Source of the DNA: Bugulina stolonifera
Lineage: Eukaryota > Bryozoa > Gymnolaemata > Cheilostomatida > Bugulidae
Assembly: GCA_935421135.1 (NCBI GenBank)
Contig: OW285187.1
Span: 3,906,001 to 3,970,000 of the forward strand
Length of the DNA: 64,000 nt
Reading direction: 5' to 3'
The notes under the pieces were generated by a model. The model made no database searches and was not told where the DNA came from. It saw nothing but the letters and a program-made list of their open reading frames with translations. Made by a program: the position numbers and the translations under genes. Shown here one piece after another: positions 10,906 through 22,237 of this stretch. Positions within the stretch are counted from its first letter, which is position 1. Every line of letters begins with the position of its first letter.

Positions 10906-13275
10906 AGAATTGATTTCCAATGTTTACAATATGCCAGCATATTTTAGTTGAAAAACCCTGAACTCGTCACCTTATTCTACTAGCATACTTTGACCCTTAT
11001 CTATTTATCAGATTGCTATGTATTTTATTGCTTGCTTATACATGCAGTTATAAATCTATACGATGTACTATGGAATGCAACATCATTAGAGAACAAACTA
11101 TTCTATTTCAATAAGTTCCATAAGTAACCAATATTTCATTATCATTCTAGAATTTGGGTTATAATCAAATAAAATAATTACTTTGCATCATAAATAGTAA
11201 ACTGTTAATGTAGTAAATTAATATAGCTCGACAGATAAGCTATTGCTGCTGTCACGTGTCAGCATTGCCAGCCTGATACTATCACAGATATAATCTCATA
11301 CTTGAACATTGATATCACTTTACAACTCCTCTTCATGTAATATCATGCTGCTCATCATTGTTATACCTACATGTAGTGATCGTTGTGTTTGAAGTCTCAT
11401 CATACTTGCCAAGTCTCCCTAATTAACAGTGGTGCTGCAGATTTGAAAACACTTTACAGTCTTTTCCTCTTGTGTTCACCTCTCAACGTTCCTCTAGATT
11501 TCTATTAACTTGAACTTAAAAAACAATCTATTTGTTGGTAAATGATAGTTTTTGTTGGTTTGAGTCTGCTAGGCATCAGTGTCTAATATCAGCTATAAAT
11601 TCAAATCACTCCCATCCATTGCGCACCTAATAATTATATTAAAACTGTTATAATGCGGAAGAGTACATGTTTTTCTACCAAATCGCTAAATCCTTTACTT
11701 CATGGGAGGTGGTTTCCACTTCCACCTACTGCTTGTGGGTTCGGCAGAGATGATTTTAGCCCTGAATTTGTGGCGTTTTTTCTTGAAGCTCTCTATATGG
11801 AGCTGATGTATGTTGGCAAGTATGGAGCACTTTTACAAAGTAATATTAGTACAGTCAGTATGATGATATGTAATGTGACTTGATAACTTTAGAAGAGAAA
11901 ACTGTGCTATTGAAAAGTTCTAAGATTGTATAACAAAGTTTATTGATCAATATCTAAGAGTTTTGTCTCAAAACTGCAAAGCTAGGACATCTCAGGTTTC
12001 ATTAAGTCTCCCAGTGGGCTCTAATTCAGAATGTTTACTGAATTGACAAGAGAGTTGGTAATATTCAGCTTAGTGCCACTTTCTATATAGGTTCTCATAG
12101 AATGGCTGTTTGGTATAGACGTGAGGCAATTTGGATAGCCTTGAATATACGTTACATAGAAAAGACAATTTCTGCTGCTTCAGTTTTGTCAAAAAGCATG
12201 AGCAGTTGTCTGCAACATTGTTTTTACAAATAAAATATACATGCTAAATTGATACAATTTATGTTTACATACATGTACATGTATATATCTATTTATTCAC
12301 CAATGCACTGTTATATAATGTAAATATACGAGTATTAAGAAAAGAAAGTGTAAATTTTTAAATTTGACTCCTGTATCACAATGGTCACGATGATGTCATC
12401 CATCACAGAAGCAACAAATTGTGCAGTGACATGGCGTGCTTTGGGTGTAGTGTTATATGACTAGTCCACCAGGCCTAACTCCTTGTCCTCCTCACCAACT
12501 GGTTTTATCCCGACACCACACTACTGAGCTTTCACTTTAATCAGTATCCAAACAGACAGTTGGACCTGCTCTCTGACCACAAGAACAGAGACTATCACAT
12601 GCTATACTATTTCCAACTATGGAAATCATATAATATAACTGACTCGCATGTACTATATCAGGATGGATGAACACTAACAGTGAACTTTATGTCATGAGAT
12701 TATGAATTTATGTATTCCACAAGTTCTCAACATGTACTTGTACCTGTATACTGTGTAATTGATAGTACTAAATGCAGACATACATGTACATATGTACATG
12801 TATATACTGTAGAGTGTAGATTTCCAGCCTTTTATGTATTTTGTGTTTGTTATCCAGCTGTTGAATATAACAACATGTTGTATGTTTTTATATTGAGGAT
12901 ATTTAAACAATTCTGAGGTATTCAGGCTGCAGTGAGTGTCTAAAGTGTGAACATGCACAGCTGCTATCAATAAACCAAGCTCAGGTAAAATTTTTTCAAG
13001 CAATATTTTGCGTTATGCCAAAAAATTCTGAACCAAGATTTTATGCTATAATTTCACAGTCTAGACTTTTTTCAAATTGGAGTAAACTATGCATTTGCAG
13101 TAAGTTGCGTAGTTGAGGTTTTGTCTTTCAACTTTGGTTGAATTCATATTTTAATCTGCGTATCAAACTTTAGCAGTGTAAAAGAATCCCCTTGTTATTG
13201 GTTCAGCTACTGTTTGCAGATTTATTCACTTACCAATACAATACCAGTGACCTTTGTGTGACCTTGGTAGTAGAT
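10906..13275. other. Intergenic region between TPR and Ig genes
   Basis: AT-rich and without a supported gene. It holds a degraded MITE copy at about 12120-12200 (atagccttg...agaaaagacaatttctgctgcttcag) and several TACATGTA-type words around 12265-12285 and 12780-12800. The ORFs here are short, rich in Cys/Tyr from the TACATGTA repeats, and not protein-like. Confidence 0.5.
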
Positions 13276-16200
13276 ATGGTTGGGGTGAAGAGAGACTCTG
13301 CAACTTCCTTCAGCCTATCATTCCTTTTATGCTGCCTGACAAAAGTTGGTGAGCATAACATAAGTGCATATTATAGATAATTTTTAATTGCAGCATTAGG
13401 TTATGTGCTACCTTATAACTTATTATCTAATATGTTATGTATCACATCATGTTATGTTACATGTTATTTAGGTATAAATAACATGTAAATATATATGTAA
13501 AGAGTGTACTGCGGGATGAGCTTGTAACAACTAATATAATAATAATATCTACTATACAGCTTCAGATCAAAGGGTCATAATCAACCTGACTGCAATAAAT
13601 AGTGAAGGACGAACATTGAATTCCTCTGATAGCGTTGAGGAAAACACAAAGGTTCTGCTATTGTGTAGCTATTCCTTTACTGGAAGAACAGAGAAAACTG
13701 TTGTTTCTACCAGCATCTTTACAAAAAGATTCGCCAATGAATCATGGGAAAGACAGGTGAGAATAAGATATACATTTTTGTACATGTACATGCGAAATTA
13801 TAGTAGATGGAAGTACATGTACAACCGTAAAATAACAAGTTATTGTTATCAGGATTATATGATTTAATTATAATACTTGCGCACACTTTAGGAGAGTCGT
13901 ATAGAGTGGTCACGCTGTTGTAATTGGTGTCAGAGAATTAAGTTGACCAGGCAAGCATTCTAATGGCTGAATTAGGTCTAACAGAAACCATGCTAGATTT
14001 TCATGGACCACCTAGCTAATTTGTCTACTGCCACACCATTGGCCACTTCTGTAGCACCCACTAACTTAGCTTTCACATTACACTGAGAGCTCAATCATAT
14101 CATTTCATTTTCTCACAAAACCTGCGTTATTGAAAAAATGACATCGGAAAATTATAGTGGGCCAGACTGTGAATCCAAGAGCAAGGCTTGATTAACACAA
14201 TACAAGATACGCATATTACAATGTATTACTACTTATATTCATATATTATATGGTGTATATATCTATAAACAGTAATAACGAATATCATACTTTGATGACA
14301 ACCTTGATGAGTGGTTGCCACTTTTAGGTATCCTGTGAAACAACCAGACCCGACTCTCCTGCTATAGTGAATATACCAAGCTCATCTGTAGATATCACCA
14401 CTAGTAATGTAACATGTAGTCCCCAGGCTATGAATGTGTCTGTGTTACTGACCAGCAACAGCCCACCTTACTTCACATGTCGCTGGTGCTTTCAAACAAA
14501 TAGCCCGACGAAAAATAGTACCACACAGACAATTTGGACTTACTGTAAGTAATTCTATCTCCAGATTTAAGGCCTAGTGTTAATATAAAATAATATGCAA
14601 GTTTAAAATGATTACATTGTAATTACCGGAGATTCAGTGTTAGAAGTGTGGTTATACAGGAGTATACGGTGTGTACCCACTTCAGTTTTAGTGGTTACAC
14701 GACCAGCAGGCGCATACCCTCATTTTAATAGCTAGTTTCTACCACAAAGTCACTGTGGACCTGATGGTGTATATTACTGGTAGAGTGCTTGATTGCCATT
14801 CATAGGGACATGGGTTCGAATCTCATTTATGCATGATTTTTTCATTTTAGTAATTCACTAATTTCTTAGCCACAGCTACTAATCTGTTAGACTGCATGCA
14901 CCGTGTACCCGCATCATTTTTTCCACTTCGAACACTGCCGAGATACTGTAGGTGCAGATGACAATATAAAACACTTCGCTAACTTTTGTTAGCAAAAAAC
15001 ACGAAGCCACAATTGAAGCAGACGGACCCTGTTGGTAACGCTACTGTAATTGACGGGAATACAATCACTCATGTCTGCTCTCTCACTGCCCGTCCTCCCC
15101 CTATACTGAAGCTCACATATAAAGACATAAAGATTCCACCATCAGAGCTCACCCATTGGCCAAGTATCGACAGTATTACTGAAGATAGCCCAGAAACGAC
15201 ATCATATTTGACTTGGACTACAAAATCCAGAAGCAGCATGCATGGAGAGTCTCTCACATGTCAAGTAGTCGACCATGTGGCTCTTTCAGGGAGGTCTAGT
15301 CAGCTCAAAATGAATGTTTATTGTAAGTATGCTAGTAGTCCACTATAAGGTGTAGAGCTACGAATAATCATACTCATTTTTGCAGGTTTGATGATTTTGT
15401 GTGTTCATAATAATATTTACCATGATTGTTGTCGATGTGTGACTGATATGTACACTTATACACATGAGCATAAAACTTCACATTTAGTGCCATTTTAGTG
15501 TATTGTTCATGTTGTCTTAGTTGGTCCAGAGCCAAAAGAAAATATTAACGAAGAATGGAATGTGGTTACATCAGATATCAAAGTGGTTAACTGTTCTTTA
15601 AGATGTAATGGATGTGTATCGTATGAATGGTACGAGACATCTGTGAGCCCGGAGAATAAGATTGCTCATTATGATAGAATATTGAAACTCCACAGAAGTT
15701 TCTTCTCTACCGTAAGTAGGATACTAGCTTAGTATTCTATTTAACTGTAAGTAGGATACTAGCTTAGTATTCTATTTAGACTTTCCATGAATAGTGTTGG
15801 CCAGAGTGCCACCATATTGCTAATCATATGACGAAGTGGCAAATGGTGATTTATAATGCAGCAGCAGCAGCAGCATGATGCAGGCAAAGAAAATTTTCAT
15901 TTATGTTAGGGCTTTCTTTTAGCAACACTGATGTTACACAAATTGAAAAAACTTTGGCTCACTAGGTTGTACAGCACAACTCATCTGTAAAACCTCCAAC
16001 GCCGGATATCCTGGATATCGTCGCCGAAGTAGAAGTTTGCATTTCACATTAAAAATTCACAGTAAGTGCTCAGCAGTCTTATATAGCCTACATGTAATTA
16101 TATTGCATATGTATTCATGTTAGATTTGAAGTTATCCTATTAGTGGCTGTTTGATTGAAAACAAGCCAAAATCTTGCCACATTTTGTTCTATCTGCTTGT

Positions 16201-17819
16201 ATTTATACACGTAGCACTAATTAACAAACGTCTTCTTGGGTATAGAAGGCCTAGTTACAAAAACTAAATCACACAACTCATGTATTTCCTCTAATACACA
16301 TCAGGTTCATAAATAACAGCTGAAAAAACATGCTGTAATTCAGCCTCTCTGTAACTTGTGTTAGATCAGAAGACTGGAGACAACGAGAAACTGATCTCAT
16401 CTAAAATCACGTTTATATTACAGTTTCTACATCAGTTGTTTCCAATACTTCAACGGGTTTTGGCGAAACAAGATGTACATCTTGCATTGGAAAACCTGAA
16501 TGCCAAGGATTCGGAACTTCTGGTAAAATATAAAAATCTATCAGTTTTTAATTCTTGGCACTACAAGCGCTTTGCAGCTTCCATTTGCAGTTGTGAAGAT
16601 ATCTACTGGTACACGCACTTCACTAAAACTTCATCTTGCTAACAGCTATCCTCTCTACCATTTTACTGTAAAACATGTATTCACTTCACTTATTGGGTTT
16701 AGATCAGAGGACTATTATATTATATTAATGATAAATTTACCCATCCAAATTTAGATACATGTACACCCAGCTACATGTACATGTAGTTAGTTCATTATCA
16801 AAGCACAGATGTCATTTTGTTTTGGTATATCACAAACAACTCTAGATAACGTATGTGTCAATGTACGTCACATCAAGTTCTTTATCACATCACAATATAT
16901 CATATCTTATCCAATATACACATTGTCTATATTGGATAAGATATGATATACAGTGATGTGTCATGTGTCATGTATACTATACCTGTACCTGGACTGACTA
17001 TTTCTCACCAATATTTATAGCTTAGTCTTTTACTTAAATTCTATTTTTGAAGACCCAGTATTTTGACAATCTTGACAGTTCACACCAAAATTGGCTTAGA
17101 TAAAAACAAGTACTGTAGCTTCTCAGATAAAGTTTATCTTTTAAGTAACACAACATCCGACGGATTTCTCACGTCTAGTAGAATTAACTTGCTTTATTCA
17201 TTCTTAAATGGAGCGTCTGTATGTAATTCGAGATTATAATATACAATGCAAATAACACAAATTTAAATGACAATTTACTAGGTGTTAGTTGTACATACAT
17301 ATTGCATTTCTCATGTGCAACTTCCACCAGACTCAATGATCTCTTACAAATGCAGGCCGACAATACATACTATAATAACTATGTGTAGATATTCGGTGAT
17401 TGTTATACATGCATTATATTCTGTACAATGTAGATTGTTTATTGTACCACTGTTGATGCATAATAGACATCATAATATTATAGGTAAAACAACTGTTTGC
17501 TCCTCTGACTATGATAATTAATAAGACAAGGTTAAAACCCGTTCAAATCTGGGCATTTTGACAGTGAGCCTTTGAAGCCATGGGTGGAAAAACCACTCTC
17601 TCTTTTAACTGACCTAGTCCAGAGTGACTTGATGTTATAATATGCAGTATGAATACTGTTTTATATGAACTTGTATATGCACTATATTTAATCCTTGTAG
17701 CTGCTGCAGTAATCAAAGCCTCTGCAATGATGCCAAAGATTCTCCCCTACCTACTCGGCAGCAGACACACCCTATACTCATTAGCTCTTTTTGTAGCTTT
17801 GCTAGCAGTTGATCTTTGA
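13276..17819 (+). CDS. Ig-domain cell-surface protein, probably GPI-anchored; frame break possible
   Basis: Exon 1 (13276-13348) encodes a signal peptide with core FSLSFLLCCL. Exons 13560-13756, 14328-14544, 14993-15322 and 15521-15711 join in frame and encode immunoglobulin-like domains with paired cysteines and several N-glycosylation sequons (for example THVCSLTARPPP ... SLTCQVVD). Exon 15966-16061 encodes a typical Ig F/G-strand end (LICKTSNAGYPGYRRR ... LHFTLKIH), but exon 15521-15711 ends in phase 0 while that reading needs phase 1. So there is a missed microexon, a sequence error or a frameshift. A candidate exon 16424-16522 and last exon 17701-17819 are phase-compatible. The last ends in small residues, a spacer and hydrophobic HTLYSLALFVALLAVDL followed by the stop, a GPI-attachment signal pattern. 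An alternative 3' exon from about 16365 would instead give a soluble end. Ligand and function are unknown. Confidence 0.65.
14752..14840 (+). repeat. tRNA-like / SINE head fragment
   Basis: Contains an A-box-like tactggtagagtg and a B-box-like GGTTCGAATCT about 38 nt later, the spacing of a tRNA-derived Pol III promoter. The acceptor and anticodon stems do not fold into a convincing tRNA. It lies in an intron of the Ig gene. A tRNA pseudogene is the alternative. Confidence 0.4.
15712..15781 (+). repeat. 35-bp direct duplication including a splice donor
   Basis: The sequence beginning gtaagtaggatactagctta at 15712 is repeated at 15747 with almost no change. The first copy starts exactly at the donor of the preceding Ig exon, so the intron begins with two tandem donor sites. 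Confidence 0.9.
16887..16959. repeat. Inverted repeat, 35-bp arms
   Basis: cacatcacaatatatcatat... at 16887 pairs with ...atatgatatacagtgatgtg ending at 16959, with about 3 mismatches and a ~5-nt loop. It lies in the 3' intron of the Ig gene. A DNA hairpin or MITE remnant is possible. Confidence 0.75.
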
Positions 17820-18970
17820 CTCAGTAATATTGATCATGTACACTTTAAACACTTGCTTTATTACTTGTTTGATGGCCTTTTAAAAGTTGTCTTCTCTCTC
17901 TCATATTTCCCATTTAGAGAAGAGAAGTGAGAAGGCAGCAATAATATGGCGCCGTATCATGTTATATTTTTTCGAATCTTGTGGAAATAAACCCAACCAA
18001 AACATATACGTAGGCTCTCCCCTCCCACATTAAATATAATCATAACTTTTATTGTAGTACTAGATTTTCTTGCACTTTATATGAAAGTAGAATAAATTCA
18101 TTCAAGAAGTTTAACTCAGTCAATGTATTATTTTTGTTTTACTTTTCTGAGGTTGGTAGTTGGTTTCTATTGTATTTAAATGGTAGTGGAACATCATTGC
18201 AATGATAGAATAACAAACATCATCAGCACTATATGATTGTATTTACCTGTATTATAGGCACTCCGTATGTCGTACTATACATTAACTAGTAACACACTGA
18301 ATAAACATTTATTATAAATTGCATTACGTTGTACTAAACATATATATTTACTATAACTGTTGTATAACATTCATGAGTTTAGAAATATGTTTCTGATCGA
18401 ACAAAGTGGGAAAAAAATAATATTGAATAAAAAAGTATATTTTATCAAAAATGAAAAAAAAATTAATTAGGAGATTGCTAACTGCAAATTGACGAGTATT
18501 AAGTATTAAATTGATTATTTGGTTTAGAATTTAAGTGGACAGACTAATGATATAACACCGATCACACTTGTATTTCCTAGATTCCTACCCAGCATTACTT
18601 TATGTCTTATATACAGTTACTAATTTACTATATGGTATCACAAATCATGTGAATATCATAACAAACTGACGTACTAACAACTAAAACAATATGTGTGCGT
18701 ACATAGTACATGTTTGATGCTGATATACATGTACATGTAGTACATGTTTGACAATGTGGGATACAAATTAGAAAGTCTAACAACTCTAGAGCACCAAACC
18801 TGACTCACATGAAATATGATACTACATGTATAACATGTGTGTTAGGCTGTAGTATAGCCTATATTGACTAAGCATAGCCTATACATTTGCTGGCAGGCGA
18901 GCATATTGAAAAATAGCTATGTACATGTATATAATATATAATTATGTGTATATAATACTTGTATGGCTAC
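17820..18970. other. Intergenic region between Ig gene and EXT2 (3' ends converge)
   Basis: AT-rich sequence without a supported gene. A TTGTCTTCTCTC word at about 17886 belongs to the dispersed hairpin motif family. TACATGTA words cluster at 18700-18760. Both flanking genes end here, so their polyadenylation sites must lie in this stretch, but I cannot choose between several AATAAA words. Confidence 0.5.
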
Positions 18971-21900
18971 CTAAAGGTCACCATCAGCAGTATAAACCTT
19001 CATATCATTGGTTATGCCAGATTGTTTAAAGAGCACAGGATCCGCTCTAAACTCAACAGAGTGAAGGGGCATATGCCCAAACGCCTCCGTAAATACTTTT
19101 ATACAAGTATTCCTGGCTACAAGGTGAGACATGATCCCTGAAGACAGACCACTCGCTGTAGATTTGAATTTCTTTCGAGCCAACACTTTGATGGGTGCTT
19201 TACCTACAGCATAATTAGAACATGATTTGTTGATGAGTTTTTACCTGCTGCATAACAAATAATCAGACCACCTGTCAAAATCTAGCCTCAGGTCTCTGCT
19301 CTATAGAAACAGTACATAGGGCTAACTCACTCTCGAACCAGATTATGTAGCTGATCGGCAACATGTCTATCGTTTTCTTGGAAAACAGACCACTTATCTG
19401 AACATGACCAATAGTAACAGAAGTCATATTTCTACCAATCATAGTCAGTTACCTGTAGAGTTGGTGATGAGAAAGTTCATAGCGATGTCTTCACAGTTCA
19501 TGTTATTATCAATCCACTGTTTAATGTTACCAGGCAATGACGATGTGAAGAGGAAGTGGTAATGCTTGTGATAGAAGGCGACACCAGTCAATACCATACT
19601 TATGTTACTAATCCATTCACTCTCGTACTTAAACTCCGAATTATTCAATGTGTGGTACCTGCAAGCATCCAACAACAAATTGAATTACAGTATACCGAAT
19701 ACTCATATAAAGGAATATTAATCAAGTGCCGGTGACCTTTCTGCCTTTTCTCCAATGTTCGATAGACAGAAAAACAACAACTGGGAATACATGAAAACCC
19801 AGCCCAACCTCTACAGTCGGTCACCAAAATAGAGGGTGTAAACACACGCCGCATTAGCAGTTACTGCAGTACATACATATAGAAGGGGACAACTATAATT
19901 AGTAGGCCCTAATAACAAACCCATTAGTAATTCATCTTTCCATCAATTTCACTGGTTCAGTTAGTCCAACATTCAATTATGCCAAGTTTAGAGGCGATAT
20001 TGTTTTGTTGGGAGTTGTGGCACCCTACACAGCATATGATGCACCTGGTGTTGTAAGAGCAGTTAAGCGGCCTAATTAAACTGGTACAACATGCCTTTAA
20101 ATGTATTAACCCAGTCAAGTTACATGTACATGTAGTTGATTTAATTATAAGTTGTCTGTAGTTTCTTATCAAACTTTTTCACCTTTTTGGTCAACCAAGC
20201 AATAGCCGAAGAGACAACTTAACACTATAGATAGTTTACCTCGGAGGAAAGCCGACAAGTCTATCAGCATTCTCCACCCACACTCTATAACCAAAGTCTA
20301 GTTCATCGACAGTCACCATGGTGATGTCATCATCTATAGTTAGCACACAATCCGTCTCAATCTCATCGTACGGATAGAAACGATTACTTAGTCTATTGTA
20401 CTTAGAGTGGATAACCTGAAACAATAAGTCAGTTTATATCGTTTGGCATGTATACCATACATATACACGTGTACTAATATGATTTGGCTGTCGTAAAAAT
20501 TAAGGTATAATCACGTTTCCTCTGTAACAATATAATACATCCCCAATACTGCATTATTAATACAGAGAGTAAGTAACAGGAAGCTTTGAAAATGTGTTCA
20601 TACACCCATGACAGCCTAAGTAAATAATTGAATAAACCAACTACATAGAAATTAAATTGACTAATGGAACTACTATCAGAGAAAGGTAACTCGATTACCC
20701 TGAGAGGAACGGAGACTGCAGGCCAATGACTGTCACCAGGGGGAGTAGTTTCCGGGTTGTTCCATATTACAATGATCTTTGCTACATGCTTTGCCTTTCC
20801 TATATTCAGCACAACTTGTTTCATAACGTCGAACCGGTCATATGTAAGCACAATAGCTGTGAAACCCGATTTCTCACTAGGCATGAGAGGTACAAATAGA
20901 GGTGAAACCATTCGATTAGGAATCAGAGGCCTGTTCCAATGGCTATAGGTCTTAGCTCTGTGTGGTAAGGCACGCTCATTTAAAATATCCAGTGTCGTAA
21001 GAGCAATAAGAGAAATTTCTTTAAAGTAGTTCTTGTAGTAGAAGTTTCCTTGATCCACCAACTGCTGGTAAGCATTTCCATCATCAGTAATCGAAGATAA
21101 GATCTCTACCAGCTCCCCTAAACGATTTTCATTGATGAAGACAACTGCTCGTTTCCAATCTAGTACGTCTTGGAAAGGCATTACATAGGAGTCAAGACAA
21201 ATCACTGGCACGCAGCCAGCACGCAGTATGTTATGTAGATGTGTGCTGGCCAGTTGTCTTTCCCGTGTGATCAAACAGAATTTGGCGTTGAAAAGAACTG
21301 AAGGGTAAGAATGGCGATTGCCCTTCGTGTCACACCTGTTCAAGCCTTCAGAAGGTGAAGCACCAGTACAACTGGTAAATACAACAATGTCCGACCTAGA
21401 CGTAAAGCTTGTATGTGTTGTTAATTGGTCATAGACATCTGAATAGTATTGCTTTTGGGATGCGATGAGAAATATAGATTTATAATGATGTTTATGGTTT
21501 TCAAAGTCATGATCCTGTTTATATGGATTAAAAAAAGGTATCGACATATCAAATGTCCTTCGGTATGACCTTTGTGTAAATCCGCTTCCGGTAAGCATTG
21601 CGTTGCCATGTGAAAAATCCAATGTTGATAGGAAGTCTGGCTCAGTGCCTGGTAGAATGTTAAAAACCAAGTGATTAGTACCATTATTCCAAAATGGCAA
21701 AGAGGCTAAAACCCGAGCAGCATTGCTCCCAGAGAACCTTTGTCTGTTCAGAAGGTCAACGGAAGGTATCAGTATACAAGCTTTGTAGGGATCCTCAACA
21801 ATATATTTACTTTGGCGAATAGTCAACAAAAATTGCGCAAACTCTGCAGATATGGGTGGCAATAAATCTTGGCCATCCGGGTCGACATAATGCTTCATTT

Positions 21901-22237
21901 CATAAACATAGACACCAATCTTTCCCATTCCATCATCAGTACATTTATAGGAATCAATGCAGTTCCAATAAGTACACGACTTATCGGAGGGGGCAATATC
22001 CATTGATTCTCCCACAGTCACCAACGGGGCATTCTCACCAAACATTATGCTACGCTTGTACATGTTTCCATAACCAGCAACATAATTTGGAAGTTGCTCA
22101 GAAAGCAGATCAAGCTGCCAGAATGCCATTAAAAAGAAAAATAGCGCAACCAAGGTTAAGGAAAATAGCATGCAGTATTTCTCATGACTAAGCAATGTCC
22201 TAAAAAATCTAGATGTTTTGTTACTCTTGGATGACAT
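18971..22237 (-). CDS. EXT2: Exostosin-2, heparan sulfate co-polymerase, 717 aa
   Basis: EXT2 acts with EXT1 in the Golgi as the heparan sulfate polymerase, adding alternating GlcA and GlcNAc. Exons on the minus strand are 20699-22237, 20240-20415, 19453-19658 and 18971-19203. They total 2,154 nt (717 aa plus stop), the same size class as vertebrate EXT2, and every junction keeps frame. The large first exon encodes a short cytoplasmic tail, a signal anchor ([16 protein letters not shown]) and the GT47 exostosin domain ([37 protein letters not shown]). The GT64 domain follows, with [14 protein letters not shown] and the metal-binding DDD at residues 541-543 ([10 protein letters not shown]), then [28 protein letters not shown] and RADPVLFK near the end. 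The first exon stays open through its donor for another 74 codons, but homology and splice sites place the end at 20699. A complete, apparently functional gene. Confidence 0.97.

Noticed and set aside
20474..20698. 74-codon extension of the first EXT2 exon
   Set aside because: The frame stays open past the donor by chance. The EXT2 sequence continues ([13 protein letters not shown]...) in the exon at 20240-20415, and the extension has no similarity to the family.
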